Source of the DNA: an uncultured Eggerthellaceae bacterium
GTDB lineage: Bacteria > Actinomycetota > Coriobacteriia > Coriobacteriales > Eggerthellaceae
NCBI GenBank assembly: GCA_910584145.1
Contig: CAJTXX010000022.1
Coordinates: 1-33,644 of the forward strand
Reading direction: 5' to 3'
Length of the DNA: 33,644 nucleotides
Shown here: piece after piece, positions 1-8,022 of the stretch
Numbering within the stretch: position 1 is the first letter of the stretch
How the letters are laid out: each line of letters opens with the position of its first letter
The notes under the pieces: generated by a model
The model's database searches: none
Seen by the model: the letters and a program-made list of their open reading frames with translations, nothing else
What the model was told of the DNA's origin: nothing
Translations under genes and position numbers: made by a program

Positions 1-219
1 TCCGGTTGTCAAGGTGCCTGGGCTTCTGTGCCCGTGCGCCGTTTTGCGGCGCGAGAAGATATAATAGCAATCTGTCATATCCAATTCAACAACTTTTTTA
101 CGATTTTTCAAAAATTTTTTTCCGGCGTCGCAAAAATGCGCCTTATACGCGGAGAATAGATAGGCTTGGGATGCGGAGCAGACGACCGATGGCGCCTCCT
201 CCGCCAAAAAGGAGCATCT
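1..219 (+). promoter_or_regulatory. Upstream region of the CCA-adding enzyme gene
   Basis: No gene is supported here. A perfect 6-bp hairpin (GCGCCG/CGGCGC, about 36-52) is followed by a TATAAT hexamer at 60-65 that could be a -10 box; no good -35 is seen at the right distance. T-tracts at 94-99, 104-108 and 115-121 (with an A-tract at 110-114) are spaced about one helical turn apart, as in bent DNA. If the TATAAT is used, the leader is about 150 nt long. An AAGGAG-type SD lies just before the start at 220. The hairpin could also end an upstream gene outside the window. Confidence 0.4.
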
Positions 220-1593
220 ATGGGAGTGAGCGAGCATATAGAGATACCCGGGTATGCCGAGGCGGTCTTGGAGGCGCTGGAGGGAGCTGGCTTCGAGGCG
301 TGGCTCGTGGGCGGGTTCGTGCGCGATGCGCTGCTGGGCCGTCCAGCGAGCGACATAGATATAGCGACGGATGCGCAGTGGCGCGATGTGCAGCGCGCAT
401 GCGAGGCGGCGGGGATGCGCACCTACGAGACGGGCGTGAAGCACGGGACGCTCACCGTGGTGGTGCCCGATGCCGATGCTATCGAAGTGACGACCTACCG
501 CGCTGATGGAAGCTACGACGATAGCCGCCATCCGCGCAGCGTCGCTTTCCTCGATGATATAGAAGAGGACTTGAAGCGGCGCGACTTCACTATGAATGCG
601 ATGGCATATCATCCGCACCGAGGGCTGCTCGACCCGCACGGCGGGATGCGCGACATGCGCGAAGGGCGGCTCGCGATCGTCGGGGATGCGCGCGAGCGCT
701 TCGCGGAGGATGCGCTGCGCATATTGCGCGCGTGCCGGTTCGCATCGCAGCTCGGACTGCGCATCGACGATGCCGACCTCGAGGCTATGACCATGAGCAA
801 GCATCTGCTCGCCGGCGTATCCACCGAGCGTATAACGCACGAGCTCGATCTGCTGCTGCTGGGCGACCATGTGCACGATGCCCTGCTGCGCTGTGCGGGT
901 GTGCTGTCGTTCGTGCTGCCGGAGCTGGTGGCGATGGACGGTTGCGAGCAGGTGACCCGCTGGCATGCGTTCGATGTGCTGGAGCACACGGCGTGGACGG
1001 TGCAGCGCTGCCCAAAAGAGCGGCTGGTGCGCTGGGCGGCGCTGGCGCACGATATGGGCAAGCCCGCAGCGGCGTTCTTCTCCCCTGACGGGGTGGAGCA
1101 TTTCTATGGTCACGCGAAGGTGGGCGCCAAGATGGCGCGGGCGATGACGGAGCGGCTGCTGATGTCGCAGCGATTCCGCGCCGATGTCGAAGCGCTGGTG
1201 CTGCGCCACGACGATCTGATCGAGCCGACGCCGCGCGCAGTGCGGCGCGCCCTGGCGAAGATGGACGGGCGCGAAGACCTCTTCCGTGCGCTGCTAGCGC
1301 TCAAGCGCGCTGACACCTTGGCGCATTCCGCCGAGGGCGCCGCGCAGGTGGCGGTGATAGACCAGCTGCAAGACGTGCTCGATGACGTGCTGGCAAGCGA
1401 TGCCGCCTTCTCGCTGAAGGACCTGGCGATAGGCGGACGGGACGTGATGGCGCTCGGAGTAGCCGCTGGGCCGCAGGTAGGGCAGCTCTTGCGGCGCGCG
1501 CTGGACGCCGTCATAGACGGGCAGGTGCCCAACCGCCGCGACGATCTGATCGAATTCCTGAAATCGCTTGACGCGGAGCGCGGCAACCAGTAA
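220..1593 (+). CDS. cca: CCA tRNA nucleotidyltransferase / HD-domain polymerase
   Basis: A class II nucleotidyltransferase that adds or repairs the 3' CCA of tRNAs in the cytoplasm. The N-terminal head carries the LVGGFVRDALLG motif followed by DIDIATDA, whose two aspartates bind the catalytic metals. RRDFTMNAMAY and ERFAEDALRILRACRFA are the standard base- and ribose-recognition segments. The C-terminal half has an HD-type sequence (LAHDMGKP, then HAKVGA and LRHDD), as in CCA enzymes with an associated phosphohydrolase domain. The frame is open from 166, but the start at 220 has GGAG five bases upstream and gives 457 residues, normal for the family. Two tRNA genes follow within 46 bp on the same strand, so co-transcription is possible. 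A poly(A) polymerase role is the main alternative, since the family is shared. Confidence 0.93.
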   Translation: MGVSEHIEIPGYAEAVLEALEGAGFEAWLVGGFVRDALLGRPASDIDIATDAQWRDVQRACEAAGMRTYETGVKHGTLTVVVPDADAIEVTTYRADGSYDDSRHPRSVAFLDDIEEDLKRRDFTMNAMAYHPHRGLLDPHGGMRDMREGRLAIVGDARERFAEDALRILRACRFASQLGLRIDDADLEAMTMSKHLLAGVSTERITHELDLLLLGDHVHDALLRCAGVLSFVLPELVAMDGCEQVTRWHAFDVLEHTAWTVQRCPKERLVRWAALAHDMGKPAAAFFSPDGVEHFYGHAKVGAKMARAMTERLLMSQRFRADVEALVLRHDDLIEPTPRAVRRALAKMDGREDLFRALLALKRADTLAHSAEGAAQVAVIDQLQDVLDDVLASDAAFSLKDLAIGGRDVMALGVAAGPQVGQLLRRALDAVIDGQVPNRRDDLIEFLKSLDAERGNQ

Positions 1594-1638
1594 CATACCA
1601 GCCTGCGCTTGTGCCCCTCGGGGCGCGCGAAGAGCTGT

Positions 1639-1712
1639 TGGGGTGTCGTCTAATGGCAGGACAGCGGTTTCTGGTGCCGTATGTGAGGGTTCGACTCCTT
1701 CCACCCCAGCCA
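1639..1712 (+). tRNA. tRNA-Gln (anticodon CUG)
   Basis: A full cloverleaf can be drawn. The acceptor stem TGGGGTG/CACCCCA is followed by discriminator G and an encoded CCA. The anticodon loop TTCTGGT places CTG at positions 34-36, reading CAG codons. The T arm contains GGTTCGACTCC. A run of T follows directly (1715-1721) and may act as a terminator or processing site. Confidence 0.95.
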
Positions 1713-1725
1713 GACTTTTTTCGTG

Positions 1726-1731
1726 TATACT
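1726..1731 (+). promoter_or_regulatory. Candidate -10 box for tRNA-Glu
   Basis: TATACT lies 20 bases before tRNA-Glu, which would put the transcription start near 1738. The matching -35 position falls inside the 3' end of tRNA-Gln and is not a good consensus, so the two tRNAs may instead be cut from one transcript. Confidence 0.35.
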
Positions 1732-1751
1732 AGCGTGGCACTTTGAAACGT

Positions 1752-1828
1752 GGCTCCGTCGTCTAGCGGTTTAGGACGCCGCCCTCTCAAGGCGGAGGTC
1801 GCCGGTTCGAATCCGGTCGGAGCTACCA
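1752..1828 (+). tRNA. tRNA-Glu (anticodon CUC)
   Basis: Acceptor strands GGCTCCG and CGGAGCT pair with one G-U, followed by discriminator A and an encoded CCA. The anticodon stem CCGCC/GGCGG encloses CTCTCAA, giving anticodon CTC for GAG codons. The T arm has CCGGTTCGAATCCGG. It forms a pair with the tRNA-Gln gene 39 bp upstream. Confidence 0.95.
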
Positions 1829-1836
1829 GCAGCTAC

Positions 1837-1870
1837 AAGGCCAGCGGGCATGTGTTCGCTGGCCTTTTTC
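1837..1870 (+). terminator. Intrinsic terminator after the tRNA pair
   Basis: A perfect 10-bp stem AAGGCCAGCG/CGCTGGCCTT encloses a 10-nt loop and runs into TTTTTC. It lies 8 bases after tRNA-Glu and closes the cca-tRNA unit. Confidence 0.9.
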
Positions 1871-1977
1871 TTTTCACCACGGCATGCCTGCCGAACAGGG
1901 CGCATCCGTAGCGCATCCGATGCGCTCGCCGAGGATAGCAGCTCTGCATGGATGGGGTGTCCCTGAGCGCCCGAGAG

Positions 1978-2015
1978 CCGCTGGCGGGCGACGGCGGGGT
2001 CGCGGCCGCCAGCGG
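1978..2015 (-). terminator. GC-rich hairpin downstream of pntB
   Basis: Perfect 10-bp arms CCGCTGGCGG (1978-1987) and CCGCCAGCGG (2006-2015) flank an 18-nt loop, 17 bases past the pntB stop. There is no T-tract on either strand, so it is either a U-less terminator, a 3'-end stabilising hairpin, or a repeat. The rest of 1871-2031 holds no supported gene. Confidence 0.45.
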
Positions 2016-2031
2016 CGGGATGCACAGGATG

Positions 2032-3510
2032 TTAGAGGGCGGCTATGATGGCTTCGACCGAATCCTTGGCATCGCCCAGCAGCATGTCGGTGTTCTCATT
2101 GAAGAACAGCGGGTTCTGCACGCCGGCGTAGCCCGCATTGCCCATGCTGCGCTTCGACACCACCACCGTGCCCGCTTCCCATACGTGCATGACGGGCATG
2201 CCGGCGATGGGCGATGATGGCTCGGTCTCGGCTGCGGGGTTCACGGTGTCATTCGCGCCCACCACGAGCACCACGTCGACATCGCCGAAATCGTCGTTCA
2301 CCTCGTCCATCTCGAACACGTTGTCGTAAGGCACCTTCGCTTCGGCCAGCAGCACGTTCATGTGCCCTGGCATACGCCCGGCAACGGGATGGATGGCGAA
2401 CTTCACATCGACGCCGCGGTCGATGAGCTTGCGGGTGAGGTCGGCCACCGGATACTGCGCCTGAGCCACCGCCATGCCGTAGCCCGGCGCGATGACGACG
2501 CGCTTGGCCGCTTTCAGGCGCTCGGCGACCTCCTGGGGCGTCGCCTCGGTGTACTCCCCCATCTCCTCGGAGCCGCCGCCGGCCGCCGCTGGCGTGCCGC
2601 CGCCGAATCCGCCGAGGATGACGGAGGCGAACGAGCGGTTCATGCCCTGGCACATGATGTAGGACAGGTACGCGCCCGACGAGCCGACGAGCGCACCGGT
2701 GATGATGAGCAGGTCGTTACCCAGCGTGAAGCCGGCCATAGCCGCCGCCCACCCGGAATACGAGTTCAGCATGGAGACGACCACCGGCATGTCGCCGCCG
2801 CCGATGGCGAGCACTAGATGCGCGCCCAGCACGAGCGACACAGCGGTCAGGATGGAGAGCGGCACCAGCCCCTCTTCGATGCCCACGGTGTTCACGAACC
2901 ATGCGATCAGCGCGACGCATGCGACGACCAGCGCCAGGTTGATGAGATTGCGCCCCGGCAGCGTGAGGGGCTTGCCCGACATCTTCGCCGACAGTTTCAG
3001 ATACGCCACGATGGAGCCGGTGAAGGTGACGGCGCCGATGAACACCGCAAGCCCTACCTCGCCCATATGGAACGCATTGTCGTAGCTGGGAAAGCCCGGG
3101 TCCATCAGAAACGAGTTGAACCCGACGAGCACCGCTGCCGCGCCCACGAAGGAATGCAGCATGGCTACCAGCTCCGGCATGCCGGTCATCTTCACGCGCA
3201 GCGCCTTCCACACGCCGATGCACGCGCCGATGGCGATGGTGCCCAGGATGATGGCGATGGTGCCCAGTGCGACCTGCTCGCTCTGCGCGACCGCCACCAC
3301 GATGGTGGCCACCAGCGCAAGCGCCATGCCGATCATGCCGAGCACGTTGCCGCGCTGCGCGGTCTTCTGCTTCGAGAGGCCCGCCAGCGCCAGGATGAAC
3401 AGCAGCGCCGCCAAGATATAGGCGAGCGATTGGAAGCGCACGATGGCATCCCAGATGCCGATATCCATCAGCATATCGCCCGCACCGCTTATGACCATGA
3501 TGTTATCCAT
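2032..3510 (-). CDS. pntB: NAD(P) transhydrogenase subunit beta
   Basis: The beta subunit of the proton-translocating membrane transhydrogenase, which drives NADP+ reduction by NADH with the proton gradient. The N-terminal two thirds (about residues 1-300 of 492) is a series of hydrophobic helices with MLHSFVGAAAVLVGFNSF and GGGDMPVVVSMLNSYSGWA, both hallmarks of the membrane domain. The C-terminal third is the NADP(H)-binding domain III, with VIAPGYGMAVAQAQ, HPVAGRMPGHMNVLLAEA, GANDTVNPAAE and KRSMGNAGYAGVQNPLFF. The ATG shares one base with the pntA stop (TAATG), so translation is probably coupled, with a GGAG inside the end of pntA. It is the last gene of the thiC operon. Confidence 0.96.
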   Translation of the reverse strand: MDNIMVISGAGDMLMDIGIWDAIVRFQSLAYILAALLFILALAGLSKQKTAQRGNVLGMIGMALALVATIVVAVAQSEQVALGTIAIILGTIAIGACIGVWKALRVKMTGMPELVAMLHSFVGAAAVLVGFNSFLMDPGFPSYDNAFHMGEVGLAVFIGAVTFTGSIVAYLKLSAKMSGKPLTLPGRNLINLALVVACVALIAWFVNTVGIEEGLVPLSILTAVSLVLGAHLVLAIGGGDMPVVVSMLNSYSGWAAAMAGFTLGNDLLIITGALVGSSGAYLSYIMCQGMNRSFASVILGGFGGGTPAAAGGGSEEMGEYTEATPQEVAERLKAAKRVVIAPGYGMAVAQAQYPVADLTRKLIDRGVDVKFAIHPVAGRMPGHMNVLLAEAKVPYDNVFEMDEVNDDFGDVDVVLVVGANDTVNPAAETEPSSPIAGMPVMHVWEAGTVVVSKRSMGNAGYAGVQNPLFFNENTDMLLGDAKDSVEAIIAAL

Positions 3511-5066
3511 TATTCGTCAGAGCTCCTTTGGAACATCTTCAACATGCGATGCGACACCAAGAAGCCGCCGAAGATATTGATGGACGCGATGACCATAGCG
3601 ATGGCCGCGAGCACGGTGACCACCATGTTGCCCGTACCTGCGAGCAGGATGGCCCCTACGATGATGATGCCCGAGATGGCATTCGTGACCGACATGAGCG
3701 GCGTGTGCAGCGAATGCGTGACCGCGGTGATGACATAAAAGCCCACCACCACCGCCAGCATGAACACGATGAAATGGTTCGCCATGCTCGCCGGTGCCAC
3801 GGCGATGAGCACCACCGCGAGCGCCGCTAGGAGCACCTTCCACCACAGCTTCTTCCAGCGCGGCTGCGGGGCTGCCTCGGCCTGCGCGGCAGCTGCGGGC
3901 TGCGCCTGCTGGGGCGCTGGGGCGGCCGACACGCTCACCGGGGGCGGCGGCCAGGTGATCTGACCATCGCGCGTGATGGTCATGCCGCGCACCACCTCGT
4001 CTTCCTCGTCGAGGTGATAGCAGCCGTCTTTCTGCGGGGTTATCAGCTTGAACAGGTTCACCACGTTCTGGCCGAACATCTGGGACGCCTGCGCGGGCAG
4101 GCGGTTCGCCAGGTTCGTATAGCCGATGATGGTGACGCCGTTGTCGGTGGTGATGGCCTCGTCGACCTTCGTGAGCTCGGTGTTGCTGCCCTGCTCGGAC
4201 GCGCCCATGTCGACGATGACCGAGCCCGGCTTCATGTTGTGGATGGCCTCGGCCGTGAGCAGCAGCGGCGAGGGGCGCCCCGGGATCTGCGCAGTGGTGA
4301 TGACGATGTCGCTCTTGGCGGCTTGCTCGGCGTAGAGCTGCTGGGCGAGGCTCTGCTCGTCACTGGACATCTCCCGGGCGTAGCCGTCGGACGATTCCTG
4401 CTTCACCGGTATCTCGATGAACTCGCCGCCGAGCGATTCGACCTGGTCGAACACCTCGGGGCGCACGTCGGTGGCTGCCACGATCGCACCCATAGAGCTC
4501 GCAGTGCCGATGGCCGACAAGCCCGCCACGCCGGCGCCGATGACATACACCCGCGCAGGCGGCATCTTGCCGGCAGCGGTGACCTGCCCGGGGAAGAGGC
4601 GCCCGAATGAATCGGCAGCCTCGATGACGGCCTTGTAGCCGGCGATGTTCATCATGGAGGACAGCACGTCGAGCGACTGCGCGCGCGAGATGCGCGGAAC
4701 GCAATCGAGCGCGAGCACCGTTATGCCCATGCTCTCGAACTTGTCGAGCAGCTGGGGATTCGCGCGCGGGTTCACGCGGGTTATCAGCAGCGCGCCGGGG
4801 TGCATCTGAGCCAGCTGCTCATCGGGCGGCGTGTTCATGCACACGACCACGTCGGCTCCCCACGCGGCCGCCTCATCGACGATGCGCGCGCCTTGCGCCA
4901 CATACTGCTCGTCGTACAGGTCGGCCTTCACGCCCGCGTCGTGCTGGACCAGCACCTCATAGCCCAGCTTCAGCAGCCGCTCGATGTTCTGGGGCGCCAC
5001 GCTGACGCGCATCTGGTACCCATATGGCTCCTTCGGGATGCCTATGGTCATCTTCTTCTCCGACAT
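3510..5066 (-). CDS. pntA: NAD(P) transhydrogenase subunit alpha
   Basis: The alpha subunit of the transhydrogenase, holding the NAD(H)-binding domain I. Near the N-terminus is TIGIPKEP; RISRAQSLDVLSSM and the Rossmann turn VIGAGVAGLSAIG follow. An Ala/Pro/Gln-rich linker (about residues 385-415) leads to about four membrane helices at the C-terminus, so this is the one-piece form like E. coli PntA rather than a split alpha1/alpha2. The frame opens at ATG 5075, but AGGAG abuts that codon; the ATG at 5066 lies 9 bases after the same SD and is preferred. The gap to the thiD stop is only 16 bp (7 bp with the longer start), so it belongs to the riboswitch operon. Confidence 0.95.
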   Translation of the reverse strand: MSEKKMTIGIPKEPYGYQMRVSVAPQNIERLLKLGYEVLVQHDAGVKADLYDEQYVAQGARIVDEAAAWGADVVVCMNTPPDEQLAQMHPGALLITRVNPRANPQLLDKFESMGITVLALDCVPRISRAQSLDVLSSMMNIAGYKAVIEAADSFGRLFPGQVTAAGKMPPARVYVIGAGVAGLSAIGTASSMGAIVAATDVRPEVFDQVESLGGEFIEIPVKQESSDGYAREMSSDEQSLAQQLYAEQAAKSDIVITTAQIPGRPSPLLLTAEAIHNMKPGSVIVDMGASEQGSNTELTKVDEAITTDNGVTIIGYTNLANRLPAQASQMFGQNVVNLFKLITPQKDGCYHLDEEDEVVRGMTITRDGQITWPPPPVSVSAAPAPQQAQPAAAAQAEAAPQPRWKKLWWKVLLAALAVVLIAVAPASMANHFIVFMLAVVVGFYVITAVTHSLHTPLMSVTNAISGIIIVGAILLAGTGNMVVTVLAAIAMVIASINIFGGFLVSHRMLKMFQRSSDE

Positions 5067-5082
5067 CTGCGCCATCTCCTGA

Positions 5083-5892
5083 CTATCGGTACTCCCACAT
5101 ATGGTCTAGCGGGCCGGACCCCCGGCCCAGGTTCAACTGGGCGGCCAGAGCGCCGGCCACGTACTCCTTCGCGCTGCGCGCCGCCTGCTCGGGCGTCTGG
5201 CCGAGCGCGAACCCGCACGCGATGGCCGACGAGAGCGAGCAACCCGTCCCATGCGCATTCGGGTTGTCGATGCGCTGGCCGCGCAGCCAACGCAGCTCGC
5301 CATCGGCCAGCAGCAGGTCGTCGGCCTGCCCGGGACGGTTCGCGCCGTGCCCGCCCTTCACCAGCACCGCCGGCGCACGGCCGCACGCTTCCCGCACGCG
5401 CTGCGCGATGGCGCGAGCCGCTGCCTCCATGTCGTCCTCGCTGGCGATGGGCTGCTCAGCCAGCACCGCCGCCTCCGGGATGTTCGGCGTCACCATCGCC
5501 GCCATCGGGAAGATGCGCCGCACGAGCGCGTCGATGGCATCGGTGGCGATGAGCGCCGAACCGCTGGTGGCTACCATGACAGGGTCTACGATGATGTTTT
5601 CAGCTTTGTTACGAGAAAGCGAATCGGCGATAACGTCGACGATAGGAGCGCTCGACACCATGCCGATCTTCACCGCATGCGGGCGGATATCATCGAACAC
5701 CACGTCGATCTGCTGCTCGACGAACGCGGGCGGCACATCCTGCACCCCGAACACGCCCATGGTGTTCTGGGCTGTGAGCGCCGTGATGGCGCATTCCGCG
5801 AACAGGCCGTGAGCGGCGATGGTCTTCACATCCGCCTGGATGCCCGCACCGCCGCTGGAATCGCTGCCCGCTATGGTGAGCACCGCCTTCAC
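5083..5892 (-). CDS. thiD: Hydroxymethylpyrimidine/phosphomethylpyrimidine kinase
   Basis: Phosphorylates HMP and HMP-phosphate to HMP-pyrophosphate, the pyrimidine half of thiamine. It is a ribokinase-fold protein of 269 residues, the usual size. It begins VKAVLTIAGSDSSGGAGIQA, the substrate-binding signature, and has VDPVMVATSG, VTPNIPEA and, near the end, NAHGTGCSLSSAIA with the anion-hole GTGC. The start is a GTG at 5892 overlapping the previous stop by four bases (GTGA), with GGGGAG five bases upstream. A longer open frame up to 6261 is a shadow of the upstream gene. Its place between the hydrolase and pntA shows a tightly packed operon with thiC. Confidence 0.95.
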   Translation of the reverse strand: MKAVLTIAGSDSSGGAGIQADVKTIAAHGLFAECAITALTAQNTMGVFGVQDVPPAFVEQQIDVVFDDIRPHAVKIGMVSSAPIVDVIADSLSRNKAENIIVDPVMVATSGSALIATDAIDALVRRIFPMAAMVTPNIPEAAVLAEQPIASEDDMEAAARAIAQRVREACGRAPAVLVKGGHGANRPGQADDLLLADGELRWLRGQRIDNPNAHGTGCSLSSAIACGFALGQTPEQAARSAKEYVAGALAAQLNLGRGSGPLDHMWEYR

Positions 5893-6494
5893 TGCTGCTC
5901 CCCTGCCTCGATGAACCGCAGCGCGGCCGCGGTATCGACGATCTGAGCCGCATAGCACTTCTCCATGTAGGCCAGGCCCTCGGCCTGGTCGCCCACGAGG
6001 AAGGTGCCGGTTGCGTCGCTCACCACCATGAGCTCGAAGTTGTTGAAGTACGCATCGGCTGCGGTGTGCTTCACGCAGATATTCGTATCGAAGCCGCACA
6101 GGATGAGCCCGCGGACGCCCAGCTCGTCGAGCAGCAGCCTCAGGCCCGTCTGGAAGAACGCCGAGTAGCGGCGCTTCTCTATGATGTGATCGCCCGGCAG
6201 CACCGTTATCTGCGGCGACACCTGCGCCTCGGGCGTGCCGGCGATGCCATGCTCGCCCCACAGCAGCAGCTCGCGGTCGAGCCCAGGGATGTGCGCATCG
6301 TTCGCATAGATGACGGGCATGCCGGCCTCATGGGCGGCATCCACCAAGCGCGCCGTGCTCAGCGTCGGCTCGAGCAGCACGTCGGCCAGCGGGCCGCCTG
6401 CCGGGTCGCCCAGCTCGTCGATCACCAACAGGGCCGTTGCGCCAGGGGCCGCCTTGAAGCCGGCTGCGCCGGTGTTGCTGGACTCATTCAGCAT
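5889..6494 (-). CDS. Isochorismatase-family cysteine hydrolase
   Basis: A 201-residue cytoplasmic hydrolase of the isochorismatase/nicotinamidase superfamily. The catalytic triad is visible: D26 in LLVIDE, K107 in IIEKRRYSAF and nucleophile C140 in GFDTNICVKHTAAD. D66 and H68 (YANDAHI) and H82 (WGEHGIAGTPEA) sit where nicotinamidases hold their metal. The substrate cannot be read from sequence: nicotinamide, a ureido or formamide intermediate of pyrimidine salvage, and other amides are all possible. It has a strong AGGAGG seven bases before the ATG and lies between thiC and thiD, so a role in thiamine-precursor or NAD metabolism is inferred from context only. Confidence 0.85.
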   Translation of the reverse strand: MLNESSNTGAAGFKAAPGATALLVIDELGDPAGGPLADVLLEPTLSTARLVDAAHEAGMPVIYANDAHIPGLDRELLLWGEHGIAGTPEAQVSPQITVLPGDHIIEKRRYSAFFQTGLRLLLDELGVRGLILCGFDTNICVKHTAADAYFNNFELMVVSDATGTFLVGDQAEGLAYMEKCYAAQIVDTAAALRFIEAGEQQ

Positions 6495-6534
6495 CTTGCA
6501 TCCTCCTCATCCGGATAGTCTTGCATTCTAGGCC

Positions 6535-7917
6535 CTACAGGCCGAGATCGACCACGTTATCTTCCATTAGTTGATTGACTGTTCTCATCGCGCACATCTT
6601 GCCGCACATGGTGCAGGTGCCCTCGTTCGCAGGCGGCGCGCTGACGAAGTACTCGCGAGCGCAGCCCGGGTCGAGCGCGAGGTCGAACATCTCGTCCCAC
6701 GCCACGCGGCGGCGAGCATCGCTCATACGGTCATCGACGGCCCGGGCGCCGGGAACGCCCTTAGCGATGTCGGCAGCATGCGCGGCTATCTTCGTAGCCA
6801 CCAGCCCCTCGCGGACATCGTCGGCATCGGGCAAGCGCAGATGCTCGGCCGGCGTGACATAGCACAGGAAATCGGCCCCGCTCGATGCCGCGATGGCACC
6901 CCCGATGGCGGCGGTGATGTGATCGTAGCCGGGCGCGATATCGCACACGAGGGGCCCCAGCACGTAGAAGGGCGCGTTGTGGCAGAGGCGCTTCTCCATC
7001 TTCATGTTGGCCGCTATCTCGTCGAGCGCCATGTGACCCGGGCCTTCCACCATCACCTGCACGCCGGCGCGCCATGCGCGCTGACAGAGCTTCCCTATCT
7101 CGATCAGCTCGGCTATCTGAGCGGCATCGCTCGCATCGTAGGTGCTGCCGGGACGCATGGCGTCACCCAGCGATATGGTCACATCGTGCTCGTGCAAGAT
7201 GCGCAGCACCTCGTCGTAGTGCTCGTAGAAGGGGTTCTCGTTGCCGGTAGCCTCCATCCATGCGAAGATGAGCGACCCTCCCCGGCTGACGATGTTGGTC
7301 AGGCGCCCTGTTTCCTTGAACGACTCGATCACCCGGCGGTTCATGCCGGCATGGATGGTGACGAAATCGACGCCGTCCTCGGCATGCCGGCGCACCACTT
7401 CGAGGAAATCGTCCGCTGTTATGTCGATGAGCGCCTTCTCAAGGTATCCGATAGCGTCATACATGGGGACGGTGCCGATCATGGCGGGCGAGCGTTCGAT
7501 CAGACGGCGGCGGAACGCGGCGGTCTTGCCGCTGCTCGAGAGGTCCATGATGGCATCGGCGCCGAGCTCGAGCGCTACGTCGACCTTGCGCCACTCCTGC
7601 TCCTCGTCGGCTAGGTCGCCCGATATGCCCAGGTTGACGTTCACCTTCGTGGACAGCGGCGCCCCGCACGTGAGGCTGCCCACGCCTGCCGGCGCGAGCG
7701 ATGCGTGGTGGATGTTCGCCGGTATGGCCACGCGCCCGCACGCCACCGCCGCGCGCACCGCTTCCGCGTCCTGCCCTTCCGCAGCTGCCACCGCGCGCAT
7801 CGCAGGCGTTATGCAGCCTGCCCGCGCGAAGTCCATCTGCGTGATGCAGCCGGCCGCCTTCGCTTCTTCCAGCCGCACTGCGGCTGCACGTCCATCTGAG
7901 TATGCGGAATCGCCCAT
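6535..7917 (-). CDS. thiC: Phosphomethylpyrimidine synthase ThiC
   Basis: A radical-SAM enzyme that rearranges aminoimidazole ribotide to HMP-phosphate. This is the short form (460 residues, against over 600 in E. coli). Recognisable stretches are ITQMDFARAGCITPAM at the N-terminus, GTVPMYDAIG, DFVTIHAGMNRR, SRGGSLIFAWM, SLGDAMRPGST and MVEGPGHMALDEI, then YVLGPLVCDIAPGYDHI. The iron-sulphur cysteines are at the C-terminus in CTMCGKMCAMR, spaced CX2CX3C. The start at 7917 lies just after the TPP aptamer; the frame is open to 7995 but that part is the riboswitch. It is the first gene of the operon and is controlled by the riboswitch. Confidence 0.97.
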   Translation of the reverse strand: MGDSAYSDGRAAAVRLEEAKAAGCITQMDFARAGCITPAMRAVAAAEGQDAEAVRAAVACGRVAIPANIHHASLAPAGVGSLTCGAPLSTKVNVNLGISGDLADEEQEWRKVDVALELGADAIMDLSSSGKTAAFRRRLIERSPAMIGTVPMYDAIGYLEKALIDITADDFLEVVRRHAEDGVDFVTIHAGMNRRVIESFKETGRLTNIVSRGGSLIFAWMEATGNENPFYEHYDEVLRILHEHDVTISLGDAMRPGSTYDASDAAQIAELIEIGKLCQRAWRAGVQVMVEGPGHMALDEIAANMKMEKRLCHNAPFYVLGPLVCDIAPGYDHITAAIGGAIAASSGADFLCYVTPAEHLRLPDADDVREGLVATKIAAHAADIAKGVPGARAVDDRMSDARRRVAWDEMFDLALDPGCAREYFVSAPPANEGTCTMCGKMCAMRTVNQLMEDNVVDLGL

Positions 7918-7920
7918 GAG

Positions 7921-8006
7921 TCTCCCTTCGCTGGCATTATCCAAACAGGTTCCGTGGGTCGGGCGATACGCGCCCCTCTCAGCCTGGCTCCCCAAGCTCC
8001 CCAGCT
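7921..8006 (-). promoter_or_regulatory. TPP riboswitch (thi box)
   Basis: Read on the minus strand, the conserved TPP aptamer pieces appear in order: GGGGAGC, GGCTGAGAGG, CGACCC, GGAACCTG and GGATAATGCCAGCGAAGGGA. The last element contains AGGGAG, which also serves as the SD of thiC four bases before its ATG. Ligand binding would therefore hide the ribosome site, giving translational control. No terminator is seen between aptamer and gene. The exact 5' edge of P1 is uncertain by a few bases. Confidence 0.96.
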
Positions 8007-8022
8007 ATTCGGTTGAGGGAAG

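Noticed and set aside
1639..1870. tRNA-associated integration site for a mobile element
   Set aside because: No integrase, no repeat of the tRNA 3' end and ordinary core genes on both sides.
5892..6261. N-terminal extension of ThiD
   Set aside because: The extra part is arginine-rich out-of-frame translation of the hydrolase gene; the GTG at 5892 has a good SD and starts at the family N-terminus.
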